Shown piece by piece: positions 35,278 through 44,132 of a stretch of DNA of 64,000 nucleotides. This DNA is from Pedobacter xixiisoli (GTDB lineage Bacteria; Bacteroidota; Bacteroidia; Sphingobacteriales; Sphingobacteriaceae). Under the pieces are notes generated by a model, which was not told the DNA's origin, searched no databases, and saw only the letters and a program-made list of their open reading frames with translations. The DNA is taken from the NCBI RefSeq assembly GCF_900215335.1, contig NZ_OCMT01000003.1:620001-684000 (forward strand), read 5' to 3'. A program made the position numbers and the translations under genes. Numbering within the stretch: position 1 is the first letter of the stretch; every line of letters begins with the position of its first letter.

Positions 35278-35571
35278 TTAATTTTTTACTTTTTCAAAAT
35301 GTTCAACTGTAGGAAATGGATCATAAAAATGATGCAATAAAGCTTTCCATTCCTGATATTCGGCAGAGCCTCTAAAGCCTACTGTATGTGCTTCCAAATC
35401 TGTCCAATTCACCAATAAGATGTATTTGGCAGGATCCTCCATACATTTTTGAAGCTGATGCGAAATGTAACCTTCCATGCTTGCAATAATTCGTTCCGCT
35501 TTAGCAAAAGCAGCTTCAAATTCTGTAGTTAGGTTTGGAATCACGTTTAATATGGCAACTTCTAAAATCAT
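35278..35571 (-). CDS. Antibiotic biosynthesis monooxygenase (ABM) fold protein
   Basis: The 97-residue product has the ferredoxin-like ABM domain: a first strand (MILEVAILNVIPN), an ASMEGYISHQLQKCM helix/strand, YILLVNWTDLEAHTVGFRGS and an aromatic C-terminal helix ending HFEKVKN. Members act as heme oxygenases, quinone monooxygenases or stress-response proteins. The conserved W near residue 56 is present. It sits between leuC and the methyltransferase in the same direction; which substrate it has cannot be read. Confidence 0.85.
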   Translation of the reverse strand: MILEVAILNVIPNLTTEFEAAFAKAERIIASMEGYISHQLQKCMEDPAKYILLVNWTDLEAHTVGFRGSAEYQEWKALLHHFYDPFPTVEHFEKVKN

Positions 35572-35659
35572 ATCTCTTGTTGGTTGGTTTTTGGTTGTTT
35601 AGTTTTTTGGATTAGGTTTCGGCAGCTTTTACTGACCACTGATACTTGACCCCTAATCA

Positions 35660-37063
35660 CTAAGCTTCCAACAACTCCCTTACATCAGTAATCTTTCCAG
35701 TTACAGCCGCAGCGGCAGCAGTCAATGGACTTGCCAACATTGTTCTAGCATTTGGTCCTTGTCTACCTTCAAAGTTTCTGTTCGAAGTAGAAACGCAATA
35801 TTTTCCTGCCGGAATTTTATCTTCATTCATTCCCAAACAAGCCGAGCAACCAGGTTCACGTAGTTGGAACCCTGAAGCTTCAAACACTTTATCTAAACCT
35901 TCTGCTATCGCTTGTGCTTCTACTTGCTTAGAACCTGGAACAATCCAAACTTCTACATTTTCTGCTTTCTGTTTGCCTTTCACAAACTCAGCAACTGCAC
36001 GTAAATCCTCGATACGAGAATTGGTACAACTACCAATGAAAACATAATCTACAGGTTTGCCTAATAAACTTTCGTCATCAGCAAAGCCCATATAATCTAA
36101 AGCTTTTTTGTAAGATACTTGCTCCGTTTCTGGTTGAGCAGTAGTTGCTGGAATATGATCAGCAATACCAATACCCATTCCAGGGTTAGTACCGTAAGTG
36201 ATCATTGGTGCAATGTCAGCAGCATCGTAAGTTAATACTGCATCAAATTTTGCATCATCATCACTGTACAAAGTTTTCCAGTAAGCTAAAGCAGTATCCC
36301 ATTCTTCACCCTGTGGAGCAAATTTTCTGCCTTTCACATATTCAAAAGTAGTTTCATCTGGCGCAATCAGACCGCCACGAGCACCCATTTCGATACTCAT
36401 GTTACAAACCGTCATACGAGCTTCCATGCTTAAAGAACGGATCGCCGAACCAGCAAACTCTACGAAATAACCAGTACCACCAGCGGCAGAAATTTTAGCG
36501 ATGATGTAAAGGATGATGTCTTTTGCGCCAACACCTTTTCTCAACTCGCCATTCACTTCAATTTTCATAGTTTTGGGTTTCGATTGTTGCAAACATTGCG
36601 TTGCAAAAACCTGCTCCACTTGTGAGGTACCGATACCAAAAGCGATAGCACCAAAAGCACCATGGGTAGAAGTGTGACTATCGCCACAAACCATTGTTTT
36701 TCCTGGCAAGGTAATACCCAATTCTGGACCAATTACGTGTACAATCCCTTGAAAAGGATGACCCAAGCCGTAAAGCTCTACGCCAAATTCAGCGCAGTTT
36801 TTAGTCAACATATCTACCTGGTATCTCGAAAGTTCTTCCTTGATCGGTAAATGTTGGTCTAAAGTAGGCACATTATGGTCTGCCGTTGCCACAGTTTGCT
36901 GCGGACGGAAAAGTTTCAAGCCACGTTTTCTCAAGCCATCAAAAGCCTGAGGCGAAGTAACCTCGTGAATTAAATGCGTATCAATGTACAAAATATCAGG
37001 AAAGCCTTCTTCACGTTTCACTACGTGAGCATCCCATATTTTTTCTACTAATGTTTTCGCCAT
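35660..37063 (-). CDS. leuC: 3-isopropylmalate dehydratase, large subunit
   Basis: The 467-residue aconitase-family subunit has the motifs for a [4Fe-4S] cluster: [15 protein letters not shown] (first Cys, about 346) and [14 protein letters not shown] (second and third Cys, about 405-410). Others are [39 protein letters not shown] and [16 protein letters not shown]. It forms a heterodimer with LeuD. A 93-base untranslated gap rich in words such as 'aaccaaaaaccaacc' separates it from the ABM gene. Confidence 0.97.
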   Translation of the reverse strand: MAKTLVEKIWDAHVVKREEGFPDILYIDTHLIHEVTSPQAFDGLRKRGLKLFRPQQTVATADHNVPTLDQHLPIKEELSRYQVDMLTKNCAEFGVELYGLGHPFQGIVHVIGPELGITLPGKTMVCGDSHTSTHGAFGAIAFGIGTSQVEQVFATQCLQQSKPKTMKIEVNGELRKGVGAKDIILYIIAKISAAGGTGYFVEFAGSAIRSLSMEARMTVCNMSIEMGARGGLIAPDETTFEYVKGRKFAPQGEEWDTALAYWKTLYSDDDAKFDAVLTYDAADIAPMITYGTNPGMGIGIADHIPATTAQPETEQVSYKKALDYMGFADDESLLGKPVDYVFIGSCTNSRIEDLRAVAEFVKGKQKAENVEVWIVPGSKQVEAQAIAEGLDKVFEASGFQLREPGCSACLGMNEDKIPAGKYCVSTSNRNFEGRQGPNARTMLASPLTAAAAAVTGKITDVRELLEA

Positions 37064-37090
37064 CTTTTATAAATTGTTTTTAGTTAGTTT

Positions 37091-37160
37091 GTCAGTCTGA
37101 GCTTGTCGAAGACTTCTCTGTAAAATTAGAAAAGAATTCCTTCGACAAGCTCAGGATGAC
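37091..37160. repeat. Intergenic inverted repeat, CTGAGCTTGTCGAAG family
   Basis: GTCAGTCTGAGCTTGTCGAA plus GACTTCT pairs with GAATTCCTTCGACAAGCTCA and GGATGAC. It lies between ilvC and leuC. A second copy is at 38851-38911. Confidence 0.88.
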
Positions 37161-37174
37161 ATTCTTTTTTTATT

Positions 37175-38656
37175 TTATGCTGTCTTAATCGACTTCATTG
37201 CAGTCATTGCTTTACGCAATTTTCTACCTATAACCTCTACTTGGTGGTCACGTAAAATCTCATTGATAGCTACTAATTCAGCATTATCAACTGAACCATC
37301 TTTACCTTCGTTGAAGTTTTTACCTACTAAATCAGTATCCACAGTTTTCATGAAATCAGTTAATAAAGGCTTACAAGCTTGGTCAAATAAGTAACAACCG
37401 TATTCAGCAGTATCAGAAATTACGCGGTTCATTTCGAACAATTTCTTACGAGCAATCGTGTTTGCAATTAGTGGAGTTTCGTGTAAACTTTCGTAGTAAG
37501 CACTTTCTGGTTTAATACCAGCTTCAACCATCGTTTCAAAAGCCAATTCAACACCAGCTCTAACAAAAGCCACCATTAAAGTATAGTTGTCGAAATATTC
37601 TTGCTCACCAATTTTCACATCACCAGCAGGCGTTTTTTCGAAAGCAGTTTCACCAGTTTCAGCTCTCCATTTCAATAGGTTGGCATCGCCGTTAGCCCAA
37701 TCAGCCATCATCGTGCTTGAGAACTCACCGCTCATGATATCGTCTTGGTGTTTTTGGAACAACGGACGCATGATATTTTTCAATTCCTCAGAAATATGGA
37801 AAGCTTTAACTTTAGCTACATTGCTCAGGCGATCCATCATACCACTTACGCCACCGTGTTTCAAGGCTTCAGTAATTACTTCAACACCGTATTGTACCAA
37901 TTTAGAAGCATAACCAGCATCAATTCCTTTTTCAACCATTTTATCGAAAGAAAGAATAGAACCAGTTTGCAACAAACCACATAAAATAGTTTGCTCGCCC
38001 ATTAAATCAGATTTTACCTCAGCCACGAAAGATGATTTCAATACACCAGCTCTGTGACCGCCAGTACCTACGCAGTAAGCCTTAGCTTGTGCCAAACCTT
38101 TACCTTCAGGGTCGTTTTCTGGGTGAACAGCAATTAGCGTAGGTACACCAAAACCTCTTAAATACTCAGCTCTAACCTCAGAACCCGGACATTTAGGAGC
38201 TACCATAATTACAGTAATGTCTTTACGGATTTGCATACCTTCCTCAACGATATTAAAACCGTGAGAATAAAGTAGGGTAGAGCCTTGTTTCATTAACGGC
38301 ATTACAGCATTTACCACCGCAGTATGTTGTTTGTCTGGTGTAAGGTTAATCACCACATCAGCCGTTGGAATTAATTCTTCATAAGTACCAACTTTGAAAT
38401 TGTTGTCGGTAGCATTTTTCCAGCTATCTCTTTTCTGCTCGATAGCCTCTTTACGCAAAGCATAAGATACATCCAAACCGCTGTCTCTCAAGTTTAAACC
38501 TTGGTTTAATCCCTGAGCGCCACAACCTACAATTACCAATTTTTTACCTTTTAAAGCATTTACGCCATCCAAAAACTCATCGTTAGCCATGAAATCGCAT
38601 ACGCCTAATTGGTTCAATCTTTCTCTAAGTGGTAATGTGTTAAAATAATTTGCCAT
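37175..38656 (-). CDS. ilvC: Ketol-acid reductoisomerase, class II
   Basis: This NADPH enzyme rearranges and reduces acetolactate for Val/Leu and acetohydroxybutyrate for Ile. At 493 residues it is the long class II form with a duplicated knotted C-terminal domain. Visible are the Rossmann loop [20 protein letters not shown] (about 36-55), [19 protein letters not shown] segment ([13 protein letters not shown]), [14 protein letters not shown] and [17 protein letters not shown]. It is separated from ilvN by a 439-base repeat-filled gap. Confidence 0.97.
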   Translation of the reverse strand: MANYFNTLPLRERLNQLGVCDFMANDEFLDGVNALKGKKLVIVGCGAQGLNQGLNLRDSGLDVSYALRKEAIEQKRDSWKNATDNNFKVGTYEELIPTADVVINLTPDKQHTAVVNAVMPLMKQGSTLLYSHGFNIVEEGMQIRKDITVIMVAPKCPGSEVRAEYLRGFGVPTLIAVHPENDPEGKGLAQAKAYCVGTGGHRAGVLKSSFVAEVKSDLMGEQTILCGLLQTGSILSFDKMVEKGIDAGYASKLVQYGVEVITEALKHGGVSGMMDRLSNVAKVKAFHISEELKNIMRPLFQKHQDDIMSGEFSSTMMADWANGDANLLKWRAETGETAFEKTPAGDVKIGEQEYFDNYTLMVAFVRAGVELAFETMVEAGIKPESAYYESLHETPLIANTIARKKLFEMNRVISDTAEYGCYLFDQACKPLLTDFMKTVDTDLVGKNFNEGKDGSVDNAELVAINEILRDHQVEVIGRKLRKAMTAMKSIKTA

Positions 38657-38850
38657 TGTTCTATTTAGTTTTTGTGATACAATTGAGTATCTAAGATTTA
38701 TTGTTTTATTGGTTAATTTTTTATTCTTCGGTACTATTATTCTTTGCGCTTTAATCCTTGCTTATTTTGTAAAGAATGTTTCTGTGCGCTTCGGTTATTG
38801 TCGCCCCGCTTTTTGCTGTAATCTTTTTGTTGGCACTGCTGTTAATCATT

Positions 38851-38911
38851 GTCATGCTGAGTTTATCGAAGCATCTATTAATAACCAATCCTTCGACAAG
38901 CTCAGGATGAC
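38851..38911. repeat. Intergenic inverted repeat, CTGAGCTTGTCGAAG family, second copy
   Basis: GTCATGCTGAGTTTATCGAA plus GCATC pairs with CCTTCGACAAGCTCAGGATG and AC. Compared with the copy at 37091-37160, the right arm is almost identical and the left arm has drifted. Confidence 0.85.
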
Positions 38912-38976
38912 ACCGCCAAAAAGTATTTCCGCTTCAATCGGGTTTAGTTTACTAAGGCTTATGTTTCAAAAGGAAA

Positions 38977-39026
38977 TCCTTCCCCTACCGCTCCGGATTG
39001 TCGGAGCAGGCTCTCCAAAGGGGGAC
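38977..39026. repeat. CTCC..AAAGGGGGAC element with inner hairpin
   Basis: TCCTTCCCCTACCGCTCCGG, then CGGAGCAGGCTCTCCAAAGG and GGGAC. GCTCCG pairs with CGGAGC. The outer arms resemble the G/C-rich motif at 29538-29565. Confidence 0.6.
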
Positions 39027-39095
39027 ACCCCTCAAGGTTTAAAGCAATGTCCAAAACCTTCGCTTTTAGCTTTAGTCTTTCGCCTTTCAGCTCTC

Positions 39096-39734
39096 TTACA
39101 TCGTAAAAATCTTCTCGCCCTTATCCAAGAACTCGTTTTCAACACGTTCCTCTCCAGGTTCCTCCGCTTCAAATTCTTTCAACTTTTCATGGAAACCAGC
39201 ACTGTCTTTAATAATTGCTACCCTTGCCGAGCGAACAAATTCAATTAATTCATAAGGCTCCAATGCTTTCACCAAAGCGTCAGTTTCTTCTTTGTGCCCA
39301 GTTACTGAGAAAACAGTATAATCTTTGCGAATTACTACCGCAGTTGCACCGTATTGTCTCAATAAACGCTCTACTGTTACTTTTTCGGTAATCTCTTCCG
39401 TAGATACTTTGTAAAGAGCCAATTCTTGCCAAATTATTTCGCTATCGGTATTAAAATAAACTTTTAAAACCTCTACTTGCTTCTCAATCTGACGAGCTAG
39501 TTTTCTCACTACCTCATAACTTTCGTTAATTAAAATAGTAAAACGGTGTATGCCTGCAATCTCCGATGGAGAAGTGTTCAAGCTATCAATGTTAATTTTT
39601 CTTTTCGAAAATATAATCGAAATACGGTTCAATAAACCAACTCTGTCTTCCGCATAAACCGTGATGGTAAAATCCTGTTTACCCTCGTAGTCGGGTTGGC
39701 TTTCTATATATTTTATCGTGTCGTTAGTACTCAT
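39096..39734 (-). CDS. ilvN: Acetolactate synthase, small regulatory subunit
   Basis: The 212-residue protein has an N-terminal ACT domain (about 20-95, FTITVYAEDRVGLLNRISII then IHRFTILIN) that binds valine or another branched-chain amino acid in known enzymes. A C-terminal domain follows (about 100-175, IWQELALYKV, GHKEETDALVKALEPYELIEFVRSA). It activates the catalytic subunit IlvB and makes it feedback-sensitive. An acidic tail of about 30 residues follows the usual end. It lies 92 bases after ilvB. Confidence 0.96.
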   Translation of the reverse strand: MSTNDTIKYIESQPDYEGKQDFTITVYAEDRVGLLNRISIIFSKRKINIDSLNTSPSEIAGIHRFTILINESYEVVRKLARQIEKQVEVLKVYFNTDSEIIWQELALYKVSTEEITEKVTVERLLRQYGATAVVIRKDYTVFSVTGHKEETDALVKALEPYELIEFVRSARVAIIKDSAGFHEKLKEFEAEEPGEERVENEFLDKGEKIFTM

Positions 39735-39741
39735 TTTTCTT

Positions 39742-39830
39742 GGATTAAGTATGAAGGAACAAGGATGAAAGACATAATGTCTATACTTTTAATCTTTATT
39801 CCTTGTTCTTTGCTCTTTTATCTTAATTAT
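39742..39830. repeat. Imperfect palindrome in the ilvB-ilvN gap
   Basis: ATTAAGTATGAAGGAACAAG plus GATGAAAGACAT faces ATGTCTATACTTTTAATCTT and ATTCCTTGTTCTTTG...ATCTTAAT, centred on AGACATAATGTCT. Shared blocks in the arms are ATTAAG, GAACAAGGA, AAAG and AGACAT. It is one of the gap-specific palindromes. Confidence 0.7.
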
Positions 39831-41569
39831 TTCAATCTAATTTCACTTACGCTCATTCCTTGTGGAACCATTGGGAAAACATTGTTCTCTCTACCGACCA
39901 TTACTTCCAATAGATAAGAACCTTCGTGGTTAATCATGGTTTCCAGTGCTTTTCTCAAATTCGCACGCTCGTCAACTTTGTCAGCTTCTATATAATAAGC
40001 TTTTGCTAAAGCCACAAAATCAGGACTGGTGATGTTCACAAACGAATAGCGCTTATCATGGAACAACTGTTGCCATTGACGAACCATCCCTAAAAAGCGA
40101 TTGTTCAAAATCAAAATCTTAACTGCTGCACCAAATTGCATAATGGTACCTAATTCTTGTGGTGTCATCTGAAAACCTCCATCGCCAATAATGGCAATTA
40201 CTGTTTTATTTGGCGCACCATATTTAGCACCGATAGCTGCAGGTAAACCAAATCCCATGGTACCTAAGCCACCAGAAGTTACATTGCTACGAGTGTTGTT
40301 AAACTTTGCATAACGACAAGCTACCATTTGGTGCTGACCAACGTCAGTTACAATTACTGCATCTCCACCACAAATCTCGTTGATGTTTCTTAACACTTCA
40401 CCCATGGTCATTTCTTCGCTGGTTGGGTATAATTCTGGAGTAATGACTTGGTCTATCTCCTGCTGGTTGTAATCTCTAAATTGAGCAACCCAAGCTTCGT
40501 GCTTACTTTCGTTTACTAAGTTGGTTAAAATAGGAAGTGTTTCCTTACAATCGCCCCAAACACCAACTTCTGCTTTTACGTTTTTGTCAATTTCAGCAGG
40601 GTCAATATCTAAGTGAACCACTTTTGCCTGCTTCGCATATTTATCTAAACGGCCAGTTACACGATCATCGAAACGCATTCCGATAGCAATTAAAACATCA
40701 CATTCGTTGGTTAAAACGTTTGGTCCGTAATTACCGTGCATCCCTAACATACCAACATTTAACGGGTGGTCAGTTGGAACAGCACCTTCGCCCATAATTG
40801 TCCAAGCTGCTGGAATGCCAGTTTTCTCGATAAATGCTTTGAATTCTTTCTCGGCATTTCCTAAAATCACCCCTTGACCAAACAGTACAAATGGTTTTTT
40901 GGCTTCGTTAATCAGTTTTGCTGCCTGTTCAATAAACTCAACCCTTACTTTTGGTTTTGGTCTGTAGCTACGGATATGGTTACACTTCACATAAGGCTCA
41001 AACTCTTCAATCTGTAATTGTGCATTTTTGGTAATGTCAATCAATACAGGGCCTGGTCTGCCGCTTTTAGCGATGTAAAAAGCTTTCGCTAATACTTCAG
41101 GAATTTCCTTTGCATCAGTAATTTGGTAGTTCCATTTGGTTACTGGAGTAGTAATGTTAATTACATCAGTTTCTTGGAAAGCATCTGTACCCAAAAGGTG
41201 AGCAAATACTTGTCCGGTGATACAAACTAAAGGTGTACTGTCAATTTGCGCATCAGCTAAGCCTGTTACCAAGTTGGTAGCACCTGGGCCGCTGGTCGCA
41301 AAACAAACACCCACTTTTCCGCTGGTGCGTGCATAGCCTTGTGCAGCATGGATGCCACCTTGTTCGTGGCGCACCAAAATATGCTCTAGCTTATCAGCAT
41401 AGTCGTAAAGGGCGTCGTAAATTGGCATAATGGCACCGCCTGGGTAGCCAAAAATTGTACTCACACCTTCTTCAATTAGGCCATTCAACAACATTTGCGA
41501 ACCCGAACCTTTAAAAGTAGGGGAGCTTGTTGTTACCTTTTTCGTCTCTGTATCTTGTAAGGTTTCCAT
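39827..41569 (-). CDS. ilvB: Acetolactate synthase, large catalytic subunit
   Basis: This thiamine-diphosphate enzyme makes acetolactate or acetohydroxybutyrate. The 580-residue protein has the catalytic Glu in VRHEQGGIHAAQGYAR (about 69), CFATSGPGATNLVTGLADA, the FAD-binding central domain (VLIAIGMRFDDRVTG) and the thiamine-binding GDGGFQMTPQ..ILNNRFLGMVRQWQ motif (about 463-500). A 25-residue N-terminal extension precedes the usual start. Partner of ilvN downstream; an ORF6N gene lies directly upstream. Confidence 0.97.
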   Translation of the reverse strand: METLQDTETKKVTTSSPTFKGSGSQMLLNGLIEEGVSTIFGYPGGAIMPIYDALYDYADKLEHILVRHEQGGIHAAQGYARTSGKVGVCFATSGPGATNLVTGLADAQIDSTPLVCITGQVFAHLLGTDAFQETDVINITTPVTKWNYQITDAKEIPEVLAKAFYIAKSGRPGPVLIDITKNAQLQIEEFEPYVKCNHIRSYRPKPKVRVEFIEQAAKLINEAKKPFVLFGQGVILGNAEKEFKAFIEKTGIPAAWTIMGEGAVPTDHPLNVGMLGMHGNYGPNVLTNECDVLIAIGMRFDDRVTGRLDKYAKQAKVVHLDIDPAEIDKNVKAEVGVWGDCKETLPILTNLVNESKHEAWVAQFRDYNQQEIDQVITPELYPTSEEMTMGEVLRNINEICGGDAVIVTDVGQHQMVACRYAKFNNTRSNVTSGGLGTMGFGLPAAIGAKYGAPNKTVIAIIGDGGFQMTPQELGTIMQFGAAVKILILNNRFLGMVRQWQQLFHDKRYSFVNITSPDFVALAKAYYIEADKVDERANLRKALETMINHEGSYLLEVMVGRENNVFPMVPQGMSVSEIRLK

Positions 41570-41628
41570 AGTTTCTATATTTTATGGTTTTTGGTCAATT
41601 TGTAATCCCTTTCAGGATTTAGGTTTCT

Positions 41629-42207
41629 TTATTTTTTATCGATTTTAAAACCGATTTTTTCCCTGTCTTTCCACTTCAGCTGCGCTATTTTTTCATCAAG
41701 TAAATTATCCATGGCATCATATAATTCATTCAGCTGTACATCGTGTTCTCCAATTCGCTCTTTAATTTCCGCTAGCTGCTCATTAATGTTGCTTTGCTTC
41801 ATCAAAATCTTTCTGATGTCTACAAAAGCTCTCATAATGGCGATGTTCATTTCAATTGCCCTATCACTTCTCAAAACACCACTTAGCATAGCTACACCTT
41901 GTTCAGTAAAAGCATACGGCAAATACCTGTTTCCTCCGTGTTGCTGCTTAGGTTTTAAAATCTCAATCTCGTTAGAGGTTGATAACATTTGTGCACTTGA
42001 GGTTTCAATTTGAAACCTCAAGTTGTTCCATTCCTCTTTGGTCAGTTGAAACATAAAATCTTCAGGGAAGCGTTGTATGTTACGTTTAACCGCTAAGTTT
42101 AGTGCTTTAGTTTCAACTTCATAAAGCAATGCCAAATCAAAGTCGAGCATTACTCGCTCTCCTCTTATTTCATATATTCTGCTTTGAATACTTTTGATAA
42201 TTTCCAT
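41629..42207 (-). CDS. ORF6N domain-containing protein
   Basis: The 192-residue protein begins with the ORF6N domain: IQSRIYEIRGERVMLDFDLA, LYEVETKALNLAVKRN, RFPEDFMFQLT and YLPYAFTEQGVAMLSGVLRS (to about residue 115). A C-terminal helix (about 125-180) could form a coiled coil. ORF6N is a putative DNA-binding domain of phage and mobile proteins, but no phage genes are nearby. It lies between ilvD and ilvB on the same strand, with 42 and 59 bases at its junctions, and may be co-transcribed with them. Whether it regulates the operon is unknown. Confidence 0.92.
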   Translation of the reverse strand: MEIIKSIQSRIYEIRGERVMLDFDLALLYEVETKALNLAVKRNIQRFPEDFMFQLTKEEWNNLRFQIETSSAQMLSTSNEIEILKPKQQHGGNRYLPYAFTEQGVAMLSGVLRSDRAIEMNIAIMRAFVDIRKILMKQSNINEQLAEIKERIGEHDVQLNELYDAMDNLLDEKIAQLKWKDREKIGFKIDKK

Positions 42208-42249
42208 ATCACTTATTTTTCTTGGTAGATGTGATAAGTTTTTCAGGGT

Positions 42250-43929
42250 TTAAGCTTCGTCGGTTACACAACCGCCAGCCGCATCTGTTACTGTTTTGGC
42301 ATATTTAAACAATACGCCCTTGGTGACTTTCAGTTTAGGTTGTTGCCATTTCGACCTACGTTCAGCAATAATTTGATCACTTACTTTAAGGTTGATTTTG
42401 TTATTTACGGCATCAATTTCAATAATGTCGTCATCTTCTACTAAGCCAATTAAGCCACCTTTGTAAGCTTCTGGTGTAATGTGGCCTACCACAAAACCGT
42501 GTGTACCACCAGAAAAACGACCATCAGTAATTAGTGCAATAGATTTACCTAAACCAGCACCAATAATTAACGAAGTAGGTTTTAGCATTTCAGGCATGCC
42601 TGGCGCACCAACTGGACCTTCGTTTTTAATCACCACAACATCACCAGGTTTAATTCTCCCTGAAGAAATTCCAGCCACTAAATCTTTTTCTCCATCAAAT
42701 ACACGAGCCGGACCTTCAAATCTTTCGCCTTCTTTACCAGATATTTTAGCTACAGAGCCTTTTTCCGCTAGGTTTCCGTACAAAATTTGTAAGTGGCCAG
42801 TAGCTTTTATCGGGTTATCTAATCTTTGGATAATCGGTTGGTTGTAATCCATGATTGATTTTACATCTTTCAAGTTTTCTGCTACCGTTTGTCCAGTAAC
42901 CGTTAAGCAATCGCCATGTAATAAACCTTCGTTTAACAGATATTTTAACACTGCTGGTACGCCACCATATTGATGTAAATCTTGCATCAAGTATTTGCCG
43001 CTCGGTTTAAAGTCAGCTAAAACTGGTGTGATATCGCTCATGCGTTGGAAATCATCCTGTGTAATTTCTACGCCAATAGCTTTGCCCATCGCAATGAAGT
43101 GCAATACCGCATTAGTACTTCCGCCTAAAATGATAATCGAACGAATGGCATTCTCAAATGCTTTTCTCGTCATGATATCAGAAGGCTTAATATCTCTTTC
43201 TAATAAGATTTTGATGTATTTTCCTGCATCTAAGCACTCATTTTTCTTTTCATCACTTACTGCAGGATTTGACGAAGAATAAGGTAAGCTCATTCCCAAA
43301 GCCTCAATAGCAGAGGCCATGGTATTTGCAGTATACATTCCGCCGCAAGCACCAGCGCCTGGACAAGTATGTTTAATGATCCCTTGGTAATCATCTTCTG
43401 ATAAATTACCACAGATTTTTTGACCTAGCGCTTCGAAAGCAGAAACGATGTTTAATTCTTCGCCTTTATAATGTCCTGGTGCAATTGTACCACCGTAAAC
43501 CATAATCGAAGGACGGTCTAAACGAGCCATCGCCATAATTGCACCTGGCATATTTTTATCGCAACCTGGAATAGAAATAATGCCATCATAGTACTGACCA
43601 CCACAAATAGTTTCAATACTATCGGCAATTACATCACGGCTAACTAAAGAATAGCGCATGCCATCGGTACCGTTGCTCATGCCATCACTCACGCCAATGG
43701 TATTAAAAGTAAGACCGACTAAATCGTTGTTCCAGACCCCTTTTTTAACCACAGCGGCTAAATCATTTAAGTGCATATTACAAGTGTTGCCATCATAGCC
43801 CATACTTGCAATGCCCACTTGAGCTTTTGCCATATCAGCATCGGTTAAACCAATTCCGTAAAGCATAGCTTGTGCTGCGGGTTGTGTTGGGTCTTGCGTA
43901 AAAGTCTTACTGTATTTGTTTAATTCCAT
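42250..43929 (-). CDS. ilvD: Dihydroxy-acid dehydratase
   Basis: This Fe-S enzyme removes water from dihydroxy acids in the third step to Ile and Val. Of its 559 residues the key motifs are [15 protein letters not shown] (about 124), [13 protein letters not shown] (about 197) and [14 protein letters not shown] near residue 475, and the early NTCNMHL supplies another Cys. It is the first gene after the isoleucine-type leader: the ATG lies about 27 bases past the attenuator T-run. Confidence 0.97.
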   Translation of the reverse strand: MELNKYSKTFTQDPTQPAAQAMLYGIGLTDADMAKAQVGIASMGYDGNTCNMHLNDLAAVVKKGVWNNDLVGLTFNTIGVSDGMSNGTDGMRYSLVSRDVIADSIETICGGQYYDGIISIPGCDKNMPGAIMAMARLDRPSIMVYGGTIAPGHYKGEELNIVSAFEALGQKICGNLSEDDYQGIIKHTCPGAGACGGMYTANTMASAIEALGMSLPYSSSNPAVSDEKKNECLDAGKYIKILLERDIKPSDIMTRKAFENAIRSIIILGGSTNAVLHFIAMGKAIGVEITQDDFQRMSDITPVLADFKPSGKYLMQDLHQYGGVPAVLKYLLNEGLLHGDCLTVTGQTVAENLKDVKSIMDYNQPIIQRLDNPIKATGHLQILYGNLAEKGSVAKISGKEGERFEGPARVFDGEKDLVAGISSGRIKPGDVVVIKNEGPVGAPGMPEMLKPTSLIIGAGLGKSIALITDGRFSGGTHGFVVGHITPEAYKGGLIGLVEDDDIIEIDAVNNKINLKVSDQIIAERRSKWQQPKLKVTKGVLFKYAKTVTDAAGGCVTDEA

Positions 43930-43952
43930 TATATATTTGTTGTTCTGTTCAA

Positions 43953-43988
43953 TTCAAAAAAAAACCGCCTCTTTTTGGGAGGCGGTTT
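43953..43988 (-). terminator. Attenuator terminator before ilvD
   Basis: On the minus strand AAACCGCCTC and GAGGCGGTTT (43988-43979 and 43971-43962) form a perfect 10-bp stem followed by a run of about ten T. It lies between the Ile-rich leader peptide and ilvD. The 5' arm CCTCCC region (GCCTCCC, 43983-43977) can instead pair with GAGGGAAGGC (44032-44023) in the leader with one bulged A. That GAGG can also pair with the earlier CCTC (44040-44037), giving a 1:2 versus 2:3 versus 3:4 switch. Confidence 0.93.
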
Positions 43989-44007
43989 CGCTATAGTATC
44001 TTTTACA

Positions 44008-44082
44008 TTATATACAACGATTGCCTTCCCTCGGTTGAGGAATAATGATAATGTTGTTAATAATGACTGTATTTAAACGCAT
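44008..44082 (-). CDS. Isoleucine-rich leader peptide of the ilvD attenuator
   Basis: The 24-residue frame begins MRLNTVIINNIIIIP and ends NRCI. Seven of its 24 residues are Ile, with one Val and one Leu, and four Ile codons in a row end just before hairpin segment 1. The terminator follows 20 bases after the stop. Known ilv leaders make ribosome stalling at Ile codons favour an antiterminator; the same logic fits here. A -7-like TATGTTTG (44108-44101) would give a leader of about 13 bases before the ATG. Evidence is sequence only. Confidence 0.88.
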   Translation of the reverse strand: MRLNTVIINNIIIIPQPREGNRCI

Positions 44083-44100
44083 GTGTGGTTTTCTTGCAGC

Positions 44101-44108
44101 CAAACATA
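44101..44108 (-). promoter_or_regulatory. Candidate -7 element of the ilvD leader
   Basis: On the minus strand TATGTTTG matches TAnnTTTG. Transcription would start near 44095. A -33 TTTG is not present at the expected place (TTTT instead). If active, ilvD and the genes below have a promoter of their own, independent of ilvE. Confidence 0.45.
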
Positions 44109-44132
44109 CTAACAAATTATCAGGAAGAAAAA

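Larger units (their letters stand above)
38657..39095. other. Repeat-filled gap between ilvN and ilvC
   Basis: No gene is supported. A plus-strand open frame (38709-39248) runs through the repeats and into ilvN and is rejected. The gap contains the CTGAGCTTGTCGAAG-type element (38851-38911), the CCGCTTCAATCGGG word (about 38930), and the GCTCCG..CGGAGC hairpin with CTCCAAAGGGGGAC (38977-39026). None is an obvious terminator for ilvN. Confidence 0.6.

Noticed and set aside
38709..39248. 179-residue plus-strand open frame in the ilvN-ilvC gap
   Set aside because: It is made of intergenic repeat sequence and then enters ilvN antisense; composition is unlike a protein.
41629..42207. Prophage remnant
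   Set aside because: Only the ORF6N gene is present; no integrase, structural gene or attachment site is visible and the ilv genes are intact on both sides.
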